A stretch of 64,000 nucleotides of DNA from Mycolicibacterium palauense (GCF_002592005.1 NZ_NVQF01000026.1:1-64000), one strand, 5' to 3'. Positions 26,950 through 36,920 are shown, numbered from the stretch's first letter. Notes: generated from the sequence alone by a model not told the origin. Numbers and translations are program-made.

Positions 26950-27617
26950 AGGTGGCGATTGCCGGGGCCGGCGCGGTGGGACGGTCGATCGCGCGCGAGC
27001 TGGTCGACAATGACCACGACGTGACGTTGATCGAGCGCAACGTCGCCCACATCGACGTCGACGACATCCCGGCGGCGCGGTGGCGGCTGGGCGACGCCTG
27101 CGAGCTCAGCCTGCTGGAGTCGGTTCACCTGGAGGACTTCGACGTCGTCATCGCGGCGACCGGCGACGACAAGGCCAACGTGGTGCTCTCGCTGCTGGCC
27201 AAGACCGAGTTCGCGGTGTCACGGGTGGTGGCGCGGGTCAACGATCCACGCAACGAGTGGCTCTTCGACGACGCCTGGGGCGTCGACGTCGCGGTCTCCA
27301 CGCCGCGGATGCTGGCCTCCCTGGTGGAGGAGGCGGTCGCCGTCGGTGACCTGGTGCGGATCATGGAGTTCCGCAAGGGCGAAGCCAGTCTCGTCGAGCT
27401 GACGCTGCCCGACGACACCCCGTGGGGCGGCCGCCCGGTGCGCAAGCTCGACCTGCCCCGCGACGCCGCGCTGGTGACGATCCTGCGCGGGGCTCGGGTG
27501 ATCGTCCCGGAGTCCGACGAACCCCTGGAGGGCGGTGACGAGCTGTTGTTCGTCGCCGCGCCGGACGTCGAGGAGGACCTGCGCCGGATGCTGCTGCCGC
27601 AGGCGGGTTCGGACTAG
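26946..27617 (+). CDS. trkB: TrkA-family potassium uptake regulator (CeoC)
   Basis: A 223-residue second RCK protein with MKVAIAGAGAVGRSIARELV and VTLIERN (nucleotide-binding motif) and a C-terminal RCK_C domain (SLVELTLPDDTPWGGRPVRK). AGGAGG precedes the ATG with an eight-base gap. Paired with trkA as in Rv2691/Rv2692; the two probably assemble into one regulatory ring on a K+ transporter, possibly the divergently encoded permease. Confidence 0.92.
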   Translation: MKVAIAGAGAVGRSIARELVDNDHDVTLIERNVAHIDVDDIPAARWRLGDACELSLLESVHLEDFDVVIAATGDDKANVVLSLLAKTEFAVSRVVARVNDPRNEWLFDDAWGVDVAVSTPRMLASLVEEAVAVGDLVRIMEFRKGEASLVELTLPDDTPWGGRPVRKLDLPRDAALVTILRGARVIVPESDEPLEGGDELLFVAAPDVEEDLRRMLLPQAGSD

Positions 27618-27653
27618 ACGCCGGACCAGACGTCCGGACTAGACGTCCGGACT
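27616..27653. repeat. tandem repeat at the trkB/DUF3159 convergent end
   Basis: Three 12-13-base units (AGACGCCGGACC, then AGACGTCCGGACT twice) run from the trkB stop to the DUF3159 stop. The CTAG at each junction supplies a TAG on both strands, and GTCCGGAC is palindromic. It may act as a compact stop or terminator region for the convergent genes. Confidence 0.7.
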
Positions 27654-28491
27654 AGACACGGTCTTCCAGCGTCGGCGGGGCCGAGCTGCCGTCACCACTC
27701 GGCGGAGCCGAAACGTCAACACCGCTCGGCGGAGCCGAAACGCCGATACCGCTCGGCGGAGCCGAAACGCCGTCCGTCTCGGCCGCGCTGTCGCCGGCGC
27801 TGGCACCCGGCGGACCGTGGTGCTCGTGGTGGGCGGCGTGCACGGCACGGTCGTGGGCGGCGTGCACGGCACGGTCGTGGGCGGCGTGCACGGCACGCTG
27901 GGCCGCTTTGATCGCGACATAGGTGGCCACCGCGGCCACCGCGGCCAGCGGCCAGCCCATGGCGATGCGGGCCACCCCCAGCCAACCGGTCTGGTCGGCG
28001 TCGTAGAGGTGATGCTGGACGATGAACCGGGCGGCGAACACCAGCACCCAGGTGCCTGTCGCGATGTCGAACGCGGTGACCGCCCGGCGGACCGACCGCC
28101 AGGATCCGTCGTGTTTGTTGACCCAGTTCCAGATGTAGCCGACGGCCGGGCGCCGGACGAGGATCGAGACCCCGAACACCACCGCCCAGAACAACGACAT
28201 CCAGATGCCCAGCAGGAAGTAGCCCTTGGCCTCGCCGAGCAAGTAGGCGATCAATGCGCAGAAGCCGACACCGATGAAACCCGATATCGCAGGTTGTGCG
28301 GATTCCCGCCGGGCCAGCCGCCACACCAGCACCGCGGCGGCCACTCCCAGTGCGGACAGGATGGCGGCCTGCAGGCCCGCCAGGCTGGAGACGGGCACGA
28401 ACACCACGACGGGCAGCGACGAGTAGATCAGTCCGCTGACGCCGCCCATCTGCTCCAGCAGAGCGTGCGAACTCAGGTTCTTATCGGCCAC
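27652..28491 (-). CDS. DUF3159 membrane protein with repeat tail (Rv2693c-like)
   Basis: A 279-residue protein with about six membrane helices (GLIYSSLPVVVFVPVSSL, ISGFIGVGFCALIAYLLG, FLLGIWMSLFWAVVFGVSIL and others) of the DUF3159 family. The C-terminal tail (from about residue 195) consists of two repeat blocks: three copies of an AVHAAHDR unit, His-rich, and three copies of a VSAPPSG unit. The tail is probably cytosolic and disordered. Function unknown; it is followed on the same strand by nothing and preceded by the OB-fold gene. Confidence 0.85.
   Translation of the reverse strand: MADKNLSSHALLEQMGGVSGLIYSSLPVVVFVPVSSLAGLQAAILSALGVAAAVLVWRLARRESAQPAISGFIGVGFCALIAYLLGEAKGYFLLGIWMSLFWAVVFGVSILVRRPAVGYIWNWVNKHDGSWRSVRRAVTAFDIATGTWVLVFAARFIVQHHLYDADQTGWLGVARIAMGWPLAAVAAVATYVAIKAAQRAVHAAHDRAVHAAHDRAVHAAHHEHHGPPGASAGDSAAETDGVSAPPSGIGVSAPPSGVDVSAPPSGDGSSAPPTLEDRV
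27831..27902 (-). repeat. three 24-base units encoding AVHAAHDR
   Basis: Three near-identical 24-base units (GGGCGGCGTGCACGGCACGG on the + strand plus TCGT) encode the His-containing AVHAAHDR repeats in the DUF3159 tail. A second array at about 27696-27780 encodes three nine-residue VSAPPSG units. Both keep frame. Confidence 0.85.
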
Positions 28492-28547
28492 GTGGGGATA
28501 CGACTGTGCTTTCCGGTCTCAGGGATGGCTGCGGGGCGGCGAGCGCC

Positions 28548-28919
28548 TCAGCGCTGGATCTCGTAATGCGGGTTGTAGATCGCCTTGGCGCCGCTCTCCA
28601 GCTTGCCGAGGCGCCCGTGTACACGCAAGGTGCGGCCGGAGTCGATGCCCGGGATCCGCCGCTGACCCAGCCACACCAGCGTCACCGTGTCGGTGCCGTC
28701 GAAGAGTTCGGCGCGCACACCCCCGGCGCACCCCTTGGAATTGGCCTCGACGCTGCGCAGTGTGCCGACCATCGTCACCTCCTGGCCGCGCTCGCAGTCG
28801 ATGGCGCGCTGGGCACCGGTGTGCGTTGCTTCGTCGGTGAGTTCCTCGGCGTCGCGCTGTTCGGGATTCTCCGTCAGCCGTCGAGTGAGCCGGCGTAGAT
28901 AACCTTCGGCCGTAGCCAT
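28548..28919 (-). CDS. OB-fold nucleic-acid-binding protein (Rv2694c-like)
   Basis: A 123-residue protein with an N-terminal helix and an OB-fold (EVTMVGTLRSVEANSKGCAG, AELFDGTDTVTLVWLGQRRI, GRTLRVHGRLGKL), the anticodon-binding-like tRNA/ssDNA fold. ATG 28919 is supported by AGGAGAG six bases upstream; a longer open frame upstream lacks coding character. It is adjacent to the DUF3159 gene on the same strand. Ligand unknown. Confidence 0.85.
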   Translation of the reverse strand: MATAEGYLRRLTRRLTENPEQRDAEELTDEATHTGAQRAIDCERGQEVTMVGTLRSVEANSKGCAGGVRAELFDGTDTVTLVWLGQRRIPGIDSGRTLRVHGRLGKLESGAKAIYNPHYEIQR

Positions 28920-29068
28920 GGTCTCTCCTGCTTCCTCTGTCGCGGAACGTGGAACACGCTCTTCGGAACCACAGTGCAACGCCACCGTAGACCGGTTACT
29001 TCCCGAATGCCACGCCGCACGCGCCGGTAAACGCAACTTCGCTGCCGGGGATTGGGCACGATCGAGGC

Positions 29069-29767
29069 ATGCCTGTCGATCTGCGCGGGGTGCCCACCGT
29101 CCTTCTGCCCGGAACCGGTTCCGACGATGACTACGCCTATCGGGCGTTCGGCCCGGCATTGCACGAGGTCGGCGCACTGCCGGTGGCCAGTCCGCCCGAT
29201 CCGCGGCGGCTGGTCGGCGGGTATCTCGACGCGCTGGCCGACGCCGCCCGCGGCGGCCCCATCGCCGTCGGCGGAATTTCGCTGGGAGCTGCCGTGGCCG
29301 CCGGCTGGGCGATCTCGCACCCGCGGCAGGTGGTCGCCGTCCTCGCTGCGATGCCGGCGTGGACCGGCTCGCCGCAGAGCGCCCCCGCCGCGGCCGCGGC
29401 GCGGGCGTCAGCGCACGAGCTGCGCCGCGACGGGCTGGTGGCGGCCGCATCCCGGATGCGTGGTTCCAGCCCCCGCTGGCTCGGCGACGAGCTCGCCCGC
29501 TCGTGGCTGGGCCAGTGGCCAGACCTGCCCGACGCCATGGAGGAGGCGGCCGCCTATGTGGCTCCGACCAGCGCCGAACTGGAGACATTGCGGGCCCCGA
29601 TGGGGATCGTCTCGGCCACCGACGACCCCGTTCACCCGTTGGAGATCGGCGTGGAGTGGGTGTCGGCGGCACCGCGCGCGTCGTTGCGGACGGTCACGCT
29701 CGATGAGGTCGGCGCCGACCCGGCGACGCTCGGCAGGGCCTGCCTGGCAGCGCTGGCGGACCTGTAG
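29069..29767 (+). CDS. alpha/beta hydrolase (Rv2695-like)
   Basis: A 232-residue alpha/beta hydrolase fold: TVLLPGTGSDDDYAYRAFGP (oxyanion loop), nucleophile elbow AVGGISLGAAVAAGWA (Ser in GISLG), and GIVSATDDPVHPLEIGVEWV carrying likely Asp and His. No signal peptide, so cytosolic. Equivalent in position to Rv2695. Substrate unknown. Confidence 0.82.
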   Translation: MPVDLRGVPTVLLPGTGSDDDYAYRAFGPALHEVGALPVASPPDPRRLVGGYLDALADAARGGPIAVGGISLGAAVAAGWAISHPRQVVAVLAAMPAWTGSPQSAPAAAAARASAHELRRDGLVAAASRMRGSSPRWLGDELARSWLGQWPDLPDAMEEAAAYVAPTSAELETLRAPMGIVSATDDPVHPLEIGVEWVSAAPRASLRTVTLDEVGADPATLGRACLAALADL

Positions 29768-29782
29768 CGCGGGCGGGGTACC

Positions 29783-30736
29783 TCAGCGCCCGATCGTGCC
29801 GCGCAGTTGCTGCATCGCCGAGCCCGCCGCACCGCGGCGGGCCAGCGGGGCCTGGACGCCGGCGGCCGAGGCCGACGGCGGGGCGGCACCCGCGCCCGGC
29901 GCCGCGGGCGGCTGCGGAGGCGGTCCCGGTGCGGCCGGCGGCGCCACCGGCGGTGCACCGGCGGGCCGTTGCGCCGTCGGCGGAGCCTGGCCGTGCGGCT
30001 GCGGTTGCGGCGGGGCCGGGGGTTGTGGCGGGGCCGGCGGCTGCGGTTGCGGCGGAGCCGGGGGTTGCGGCTGGCCCTGCTGGCCCTGTTGCTGGGCCTG
30101 GGCCGCGGCGGCCTGCTCGGCCACGGCACGCAGTTGGGCCGCCATCGGCTCGGGTAGCTGCACCGGCAGTGGGGTGCGCACCGGCATGGGGGTGTCCCCG
30201 CGGCGCACCACGGTGTCGGCCAGCGCGGTGCGGGCCTCGACGGTGAGCGCCTCGATGCTCTCGTGGGTGCCGTTGACCACGCAGCGGATCATCCAGCGAT
30301 ACCCGTCGACACCGATGAACCGCACCGACCCCGACGCCGTGCCGACCACCTCCCGCCCCCACGGCCCGGACTCGATCGACACCTTGTCGGCGTCCTTGCG
30401 CAGCGATTCGGCCAGCTCGCCGGCCACCTCTCGCCACAGCCCCGCGCTCTTGGGAGCCGCGTAGGCCGACACCGTGAACCGCCCCCGGGGCGTGACGACC
30501 CACACCGCGTTGGGAGCCCCGGCCTGGTTCAGTTCGACCTGCACCTGACCGTTCTCCGGCATCGGGATCAACACCGATCCCAGGTCGAGGCGACCGACCG
30601 CCGCCACCTCGGGATCGTCGAAATCCTCGATGTCGAAGGGCCCTTCGAGGTCGTCGGCGTCCGCCGGATGCTCCGCCCCCGCGGACGCCCCGGCCGGCTG
30701 CGTTTCCTCGACTTGCTTGCGTTTACCGAATGCCAT
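29783..30736 (-). CDS. DUF3710 protein with Pro/Gln-rich tail (Rv2696c-like)
   Basis: A 317-residue protein. Residues 1-35 are charged, about 40-195 form the DUF3710 domain (GSVLIPMPENGQVQVELNQA, VSAYAAPKSAGLWREVAGEL, RFIGVDGYRWMIRCVVNGTH), and the C-terminal 110 residues are low complexity with PQPPAPPQPQ-type repeats. The tail resembles protein-interaction linkers. The ATG shares one base with the dut TGA (TGATG), so it is co-translated with dut. Function unknown. Confidence 0.87.
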   Translation of the reverse strand: MAFGKRKQVEETQPAGASAGAEHPADADDLEGPFDIEDFDDPEVAAVGRLDLGSVLIPMPENGQVQVELNQAGAPNAVWVVTPRGRFTVSAYAAPKSAGLWREVAGELAESLRKDADKVSIESGPWGREVVGTASGSVRFIGVDGYRWMIRCVVNGTHESIEALTVEARTALADTVVRRGDTPMPVRTPLPVQLPEPMAAQLRAVAEQAAAAQAQQQGQQGQPQPPAPPQPQPPAPPQPPAPPQPQPHGQAPPTAQRPAGAPPVAPPAAPGPPPQPPAAPGAGAAPPSASAAGVQAPLARRGAAGSAMQQLRGTIGR

Positions 30737-31200
30737 CACAGACTCGCATGTCCTCCCGAAGACCCGTGGCCACCGTCGCCACGGGTGGTGTCCCCCAGTC
30801 CGGCCTCGTCGAACGAGGTGACCTCGACCAGCTCGGGCAGCTCGACGCGCTGGACGAGCAGCTGCGCGATCCGGTCACCGCGGCAGATCACGATCGGCTC
30901 GGACGGATCCAGGTTGATCAGCGAGACCTTGATCTCGCCGCGGTACCCGGCGTCGATGGTGCCCGGGCTGTTGACGATCGAAAGCCCAACGCGGGCAGCC
31001 AATCCCGAACGCGGATGGACCAAACCCACCATCCCGTCCGGGATGGCCACGGCGATACCGGTGGGCACCAGGGCCCGCCGGCCCGGAGCCAGGGTGAGGT
31101 CCTGGGCGCTGAACAGATCCACACCCGCATCCCCGGCGTGGGCACGCTCGGGCATCGGCAGATCGGGGTCCAGGCGCATGACCGCCAGACGGGTTAACAC
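30736..31200 (-). CDS. dut: deoxyuridine 5'-triphosphate nucleotidohydrolase (dUTPase)
   Basis: A 154-residue trimeric dUTPase that converts dUTP to dUMP, keeping uracil out of DNA and feeding dTMP synthesis. All five motifs are visible: [56 protein letters not shown] and the C-terminal [15 protein letters not shown] that closes the active site. The GTG at 31200 gives a length equal to the M. tuberculosis enzyme. Coupled to the DUF3710 gene; divergent from the DUF3093 gene 25 bases away. Confidence 0.96.
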   Translation of the reverse strand: MLTRLAVMRLDPDLPMPERAHAGDAGVDLFSAQDLTLAPGRRALVPTGIAVAIPDGMVGLVHPRSGLAARVGLSIVNSPGTIDAGYRGEIKVSLINLDPSEPIVICRGDRIAQLLVQRVELPELVEVTSFDEAGLGDTTRGDGGHGSSGGHASL

Positions 31201-31225
31201 GAGCCATGAGACTACTCTTGGCCGC

Positions 31226-31702
31226 GTGTCAGCTTCGCGCGTGACCTCCCAAACGGTTCGCTACCGCGAGCGCCTGTCGGCGCCGTGGTGGTGGTGGCCG
31301 CTCGGCTTCGCCCTGGCGGCGCTGATCGCGTTGGAGGTCAATCAGGGTGTCGGCGGCATGCCGACCTGGGTGCCGTTCGCAGCGCTGTTCGTCGTCGCCG
31401 CGGGGACGCTGCTCTGGCTGGGCCGCACCGAGGTCAAGGTCGTCGCCGGCGAGACGGGGGTCGAGCTGTGGGCGGGTCGGGCCCATCTGCCGGTCTCGGT
31501 GGTCTCCCGCTCGGCGGAGATCCCCCGCTCGGCGAAGTCCGCGGCGCTGGGCCGCCAGCTGGACCCCGCCGCCTTCGTCATACATCGCGCATGGGTCGGC
31601 CCGATGGTCCTGGTCGTCCTCGACGACCCCGACGATCCCACCCCGTACTGGCTGATCAGCTGCCGCCACCCCGAGCGGGTGCTCTCCGCCCTGCGCAGCT
31701 GA
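31226..31702 (+). CDS. DUF3093 membrane protein (Rv2698-like)
   Basis: A 158-residue protein with two adjacent membrane helices ([20 protein letters not shown] and [19 protein letters not shown]) followed by a soluble domain ([40 protein letters not shown]), the DUF3093 layout. TACTCT at 31212-31217 would be a -10 element close enough to the GTG for a leaderless transcript. A second GTG at 31241 is in frame. Function unknown. Confidence 0.82.
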   Translation: MSASRVTSQTVRYRERLSAPWWWWPLGFALAALIALEVNQGVGGMPTWVPFAALFVVAAGTLLWLGRTEVKVVAGETGVELWAGRAHLPVSVVSRSAEIPRSAKSAALGRQLDPAAFVIHRAWVGPMVLVVLDDPDDPTPYWLISCRHPERVLSALRS

Positions 31703-31729
31703 GCGCGCACCACACGGGCGACCGGCGAC

Positions 31730-31756
31730 CGGCGGCCGGCCGTTGTCCGGCCGCCG
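31730..31756. terminator. hairpin between convergent DUF3093 and DUF4193 genes
   Basis: CGGCGGCCGG and CCGGCCGCCG pair perfectly over 10 bases around a seven-base loop. There is no U tract, as is common for mycobacterial terminators. Placed between the two convergent stops, it could serve both. Confidence 0.6.
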
Positions 31757-31765
31757 TCACCAGTG

Positions 31766-32068
31766 TCACGCCGCGCAGTCGTTACAGATCATCACGCCGT
31801 TCTTCTCGCTGGCCAGGCGGCTGCGGTGCTGTACCAGAAAGCAGCTCGAGCACGTGAACTCGTCGGCCTGCTTCGGGATCACCCGCACCGAGAGTTCCTC
31901 TCCGGAGAGATCCGCTCCCGGCAGCTCGAAGGATTCGGCTGATTCGGATTCGTCGACATCGACCACGGCCGACTGCGCCTCATTGCGGCGCGCCTTCAAC
32001 TCCTCCAACGAATCTTCGGAGACGTCGTCGGTCTCGGAGCGCCGTGGGGCGTCATAGTCGGTAGCCAT
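31766..32068 (-). CDS. DUF4193 zinc-ribbon protein (Rv2699c-like)
   Basis: A 100-residue acidic protein. The N-terminal 75 residues are charged (DDVSEDSLEELKARRNEAQS), and the C-terminus forms a zinc-ribbon with CSSCFLVQHRSRL and CNDCAA. ATG 32068 gives the same length as Rv2699c; the frame continues upstream but without a ribosome site. It is a highly conserved actinobacterial protein of unknown function. A CRP-type site lies about 100 bases upstream. Confidence 0.88.
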   Translation of the reverse strand: MATDYDAPRRSETDDVSEDSLEELKARRNEAQSAVVDVDESESAESFELPGADLSGEELSVRVIPKQADEFTCSSCFLVQHRSRLASEKNGVMICNDCAA

Positions 32069-32166
32069 TTCGGTCCCATTCCCCTCGTGAATCTTGCAGC
32101 TCAGCTTTGTACCAGTGCCGAACGCGTGCGCCAAACGATTCGTGCCCCGAACGAGGCCATCTCAAG

Positions 32167-32182
32167 TGTGATTTACATCACA
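32167..32182. promoter_or_regulatory. CRP-type binding site
   Basis: TGTGATTTACATCACA is a perfect match to TGTGA-N6-TCACA, with the central TA favoured by mycobacterial CRP (Rv3676). It sits 99 bases upstream of the DUF4193 start and 76 bases upstream of the cei start, in their divergent control region. Confidence 0.7.
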
Positions 32183-32245
32183 CCCGTTGCCCGCGCCGGT
32201 CCGTCACCGCGAGAAGTGGTGCGTGCGCTGGCTTTGAGCTGCCTC

Positions 32246-32251
32246 TAGAGT
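32246..32251 (+). promoter_or_regulatory. -10 element of cei
   Basis: TAGAGT fits the mycobacterial TANNNT -10 and ends six bases before the GTG of cei. Transcription would then begin at or next to the start codon, giving a leaderless mRNA. No convincing -35 is seen. Confidence 0.45.
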
Positions 32252-32257
32252 GCAGGC

Positions 32258-32908
32258 GTGGTAGCGCAAATCACCGAGGGAACCGCGTTCGACAAGCGCG
32301 GTCTCCCGTTCCGACGTCGCAGTATGCTGCCCGGTTTGGCGGTCGCGGCCGTGCTGGCCGTGATCACCGCCACTGTGTGGACGATCGTGCTGACCCAACC
32401 CGCCGAGATCGACCAGGTCGCCGCCTGCAATCCGCCACCGCAGTCCGAGGACCCCGACGCGCCGCGGCTCGGCGAACCCGTCGCGAACTCCGAGATGGTG
32501 GACGTGATGCCGGCCAAACTGGCCGACACCCGGATCCAGGTACTCAACGCCAGCGGACAGGGCGGACAGGCCGCCGAGGTGTCCGGGGCCCTGCGCGACC
32601 TCGGCTTCGCCCAGCCCACCGCCGCCAACGACCCGGTCTATGCCGATTCCCGGCTGAACTGCCAGGGTCAGATCCGGTTCGGCCCCGACGGGCGCGCCAC
32701 CGCCGCGGCGGTGTGGTTGGTGGCCCCGTGCACCGAGCTGTTCGAGGACCAGCGGTCCGACGACTCCGTCGACCTGGCGCTGGGCACCGACTTCACGACA
32801 CTGACCCACAGCGACGACATCGACGCCGTGCTTGCCGGCCTGCGCCCCGAGGCCACCGAACCCGCCGACCCCGCGCTGCTGAAGAAGATCCACTCGGCCA
32901 GCTGCTGA
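32258..32908 (+). CDS. cei: envelope integrity protein Cei
   Basis: A 216-residue single-pass membrane protein: basic N-terminus (KRGLPFRRRS), one helix (GLAVAAVLAVITATVWTIVL), then an extracytoplasmic LytR_C-type domain (DTRIQVLNASGQGGQAAEVS, ALRDLGFAQPTAANDPVYAD). Three Cys in the exported part (VAACNPP, LNCQGQI, APCTELF) could form a disulfide. Homologue of Rv2700, known to support cell-envelope integrity. GTG start, probably leaderless. Its stop converges on suhB 18 bases away. Confidence 0.92.
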   Translation: MVAQITEGTAFDKRGLPFRRRSMLPGLAVAAVLAVITATVWTIVLTQPAEIDQVAACNPPPQSEDPDAPRLGEPVANSEMVDVMPAKLADTRIQVLNASGQGGQAAEVSGALRDLGFAQPTAANDPVYADSRLNCQGQIRFGPDGRATAAAVWLVAPCTELFEDQRSDDSVDLALGTDFTTLTHSDDIDAVLAGLRPEATEPADPALLKKIHSASC

Positions 32909-32926
32909 GGGCCGGACCGGCGCGGG

Positions 32927-33814
32927 TCAGACCGGGAGGGCTTCCAGCCCGCCCGCGCCGGCGAACACCTCACGGAACTCGGTGGCGACCCCCGGGGCCG
33001 CCGCCACCAGCGGCTCCGCCCGCCCGGTACCGGTCCGGGGCAGCCGTACCCAGGCCCCGGCCTCGGCGGCGATCAGCGCGCCGGCGGCCCAGTCCCACAC
33101 GTTGAGCCCGTGCTCGTAGTGTGCATCCAGGCGGCCGGCGGCGACCATGCACAGATCCAGCGCGGCCGACCCGATCCGGCGCACGTCGCGCACCGCCGGC
33201 AGCATGCGGGCCAGCAGGCCCGCCTGGGCGGCGCGCCGTTGCGGCGAATAGCCGAATCCGGTACCCAGCAACACCATTGACAGCTCCGACACGGCGCTGC
33301 ACCGCAGCCGGCTGCGGCCGTGCGGACCCACGAGCTCGGCACCCAGGCCGACACCGGCCGAATAGATCTCCCCGGCGGCGACGTCGGCCACCGCCCCCGC
33401 GACCGACACGCCGCCGAGCTGGGCCGCCACCGACACGGCATACGCCGGGATCCCGTAGACGAAGTTCACGGTGCCGTCGATGGGGTCCAGCACCCAGGTG
33501 ACCGTGTCGGAGGAGGCGTCGACGGCCTCGGCGGGCCCGCCGCCCTCCTCCCCGAGAATCGGGTCGCCGGGCCGCACCGCGGCCAGCCGGTCCCGGATCA
33601 GGCGTTCGGTCTCGGTGTCGACGACGGTGACCGGGTCCGTCGGGGTGCTCTTGGCCCGCACCGCCCCGTCGGGCGCCGCGCTCCCACCCGCGGTCCCGAA
33701 CACCTCGGCGCGCCGACGGCGCACGAAGGCGGCCGCCTCCCCCGCCAGCGTCTCGGCGATCGAACGGAGTGCCGCGACGTCGCGGTGGTCGGGCGCGGAT
33801 TCCGGGGTGCTCAC
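32927..33814 (-). CDS. suhB: inositol monophosphatase family protein SuhB
   Basis: A 295-residue Mg-dependent phosphatase. Motif 1 is WVLDPIDGTVNFVYGIPAYA, the upstream metal ligand lies in DPILGEEGGG, and motif 2 is LNVWDWAAGALIAAEAGAW; the RRIGSAALDLCMVAAGRLDA block is typical of SuhB. It would supply free inositol for phosphatidylinositol and mycothiol synthesis. The GTG at 33814 is preferred to an upstream frame extension. Equivalent to Rv2701c. Confidence 0.92.
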   Translation of the reverse strand: MSTPESAPDHRDVAALRSIAETLAGEAAAFVRRRRAEVFGTAGGSAAPDGAVRAKSTPTDPVTVVDTETERLIRDRLAAVRPGDPILGEEGGGPAEAVDASSDTVTWVLDPIDGTVNFVYGIPAYAVSVAAQLGGVSVAGAVADVAAGEIYSAGVGLGAELVGPHGRSRLRCSAVSELSMVLLGTGFGYSPQRRAAQAGLLARMLPAVRDVRRIGSAALDLCMVAAGRLDAHYEHGLNVWDWAAGALIAAEAGAWVRLPRTGTGRAEPLVAAAPGVATEFREVFAGAGGLEALPV

Positions 33815-33917
33815 GGCTCTATCGCAACACACCTGGACACCCACCGACACACTCACCAACTCGCCGAGCACGCACTAGTGTTGGGCGCGCCGACCGTCAG
33901 CCTCGCGAGGAGCCGTC

Positions 33918-34709
33918 ATGACCGATTCCCCCGTTGCCCCACCCACCGCGGACACCGACCAGCGCCGCGGGTTCGGCATCGACGTCGGCGGCAGCGGCGT
34001 CAAGGGCGGGATCGTGGACCTCGACACCGGTCAGCTCATCGGGGAACGCTTCAAGCTGGCCACCCCGCAGCCGGCCACGCCCGAGGCGGTCGCCGGCACG
34101 ATCGCCGCCGTCGTACGGGAATTCGGCTGGACGGGCAAGCTGGGCGTCACCTATCCCGGCGTGGTCGTCGAGGGCGTGGCGCACACCGCCGCCAACGTCG
34201 ACAAGGCCTGGATCGGCACCGACGCCAGCGAAGTGATCGGGGCCGCGCTCGACGGACAACCGGTGACCGTGCTCAACGACGCCGATGCCGCGGGCCTGGC
34301 AGAGGAACGCTTCGGCGCTGGTCAAGACCACACCGGCGTGGTGGTGCTGCTGACCTTCGGCACCGGGATCGGCTCGGCGGTGATCCACAACGGCATCCTC
34401 TTGCCCAACACCGAGTTCGGCCACCTCGAGGTCGGCGGCAAGGAGGCCGAGCATCGCGCGGCCTCCTCGGTGAAGGAGAAAAAGGACTGGAGCTACGAGC
34501 GCTGGACCAAGGAGGTCACCCGGGTGCTGGTGGCGATCGAGAACGCGATCTGGCCGGATCTGTTCATCGCGGGCGGAGGTATCAGCCGCAAGGCCGACAA
34601 GTGGATCCCCCTGCTGGAGAACCGCACGCCGGTGGTCGCCGCCGTGCTGCAGAACACCGCCGGAATCGTCGGCGCGGCGATGGCCGCCGAGTTCGACGTG
34701 ACTCACTGA
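33918..34709 (+). CDS. ppgK: polyphosphate glucokinase
   Basis: A 263-residue ROK-family kinase that phosphorylates glucose using polyphosphate or ATP. Phosphate motif 1 is FGIDVGGSGVKGGIVDLDTG, the catalytic-region motif is VLNDADAAGLAEERFG, phosphate motif 2 is LLTFGTGIGSAVIHNG, and the polyphosphate-linked SVKEKKDWSYERWTKEV block is characteristic. Full length relative to Rv2702. GAGGAG precedes the ATG. It lies 255 bases upstream of sigA with its own terminator-like hairpin. Confidence 0.95.
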   Translation: MTDSPVAPPTADTDQRRGFGIDVGGSGVKGGIVDLDTGQLIGERFKLATPQPATPEAVAGTIAAVVREFGWTGKLGVTYPGVVVEGVAHTAANVDKAWIGTDASEVIGAALDGQPVTVLNDADAAGLAEERFGAGQDHTGVVVLLTFGTGIGSAVIHNGILLPNTEFGHLEVGGKEAEHRAASSVKEKKDWSYERWTKEVTRVLVAIENAIWPDLFIAGGGISRKADKWIPLLENRTPVVAAVLQNTAGIVGAAMAAEFDVTH

Positions 34710-34720
34710 TCCCCGCGATC

Positions 34721-34757
34721 CGGGCGGCCCGGTTCCCGCGATTCCGGGCCGCGCCCG
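34721..34757 (+). terminator. hairpin downstream of ppgK
   Basis: GGCCCGG (34726-34732) pairs with CCGGGCC (34744-34750); beyond a one-base bulge the stem continues with GGGCG/CGCCC. The loop is 11 bases. No U tract follows. It begins about 12 bases after the ppgK stop and would separate ppgK from the sigA promoter. Confidence 0.5.
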
Positions 34758-34813
34758 CCCTGTTTCGGAACGCAAAACTGCGCGCTCGGGACGGGACGGG
34801 GCCGCACTGTCGT

Positions 34814-34819
34814 TACAAT
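34814..34819 (+). promoter_or_regulatory. -10 element of the sigA promoter
   Basis: TACAAT is a near-ideal sigma-A/sigma-B -10 element. A start site near 34826 would leave a leader of about 140 bases before sigA. No TTGACA-like -35 is seen at the usual spacing. The leader 34826-34964 contains no long ORF or obvious riboswitch. Confidence 0.6.
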
Positions 34820-34964
34820 GGTCCATGGCGGCCGCCATCCGGATAGCGGCGATACTTCAGGAAAGACTGACGCCGACAGTCCCGATAGCCCCCACATAGC
34901 CGAAAGAGCTTTCGGTGGTGCACGCACCTGCCCGCCGATCGCCCGTAAGACCGAAAGGGTGTAC

Positions 34965-36464
<1,500 letters not shown>

Positions 36465-36533
36465 TCCCGCTCCGCACCCTGATCGACGTCGGTGGGCGCG
36501 CCCGCCGACGCCCCGTTCGGGGCCGCGGTCAGC

Positions 36534-36920
36534 TCACGCTCTCCCCCGGCCGTCGCGGGTCGGGGGTGTCGGCTCGCCGAACCGGCCGTCGGGTCCGGGC
36601 AGGTAGGGCGTGACGATTGTCACAGCTGCCGTCGGCAGGGGTCCGTACAGGTGCGGGAACACCATCGACCGGGGATCGGTCGGCACGCCCGGTTCCCATC
36701 GCAGCGGCGCCGCCAGCGAATGCGGATCCAGGTACAGCAGTACCAGATCCCGGCGGCCGGCGTAGAGGCGGTTCGCCGGCAGATGCACCTGTGCCACCGT
36801 GGAAAGGTGCACGAAGCCGGACTCCGCCAGTGACGGTGGCCGGTACTCCCCGTGGCCGGCCGAGGCGCGCCAGTCCTGCTCCGAACAGATGTGGACGAGC
36901 ACTTCGGGGATGGCCGGCAT
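36534..36920 (-). CDS. DUF952-family protein
   Basis: A 128-residue protein of the DUF952 family: VLVHICSEQDWRASAGHGEY, LAESGFVHLSTVAQVHLPAN, and LVLLYLDPHSLAAPLRWEPG are the conserved blocks, including the GFVHLST and HIC-type motifs. The fold is related to ADP-ribosyltransferase-like domains, but no activity is established. ATG 36920 gives the canonical start; the open frame upstream is non-coding in character. It is convergent with sigA. Confidence 0.88.
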   Translation of the reverse strand: MPAIPEVLVHICSEQDWRASAGHGEYRPPSLAESGFVHLSTVAQVHLPANRLYAGRRDLVLLYLDPHSLAAPLRWEPGVPTDPRSMVFPHLYGPLPTAAVTIVTPYLPGPDGRFGEPTPPTRDGRGRA

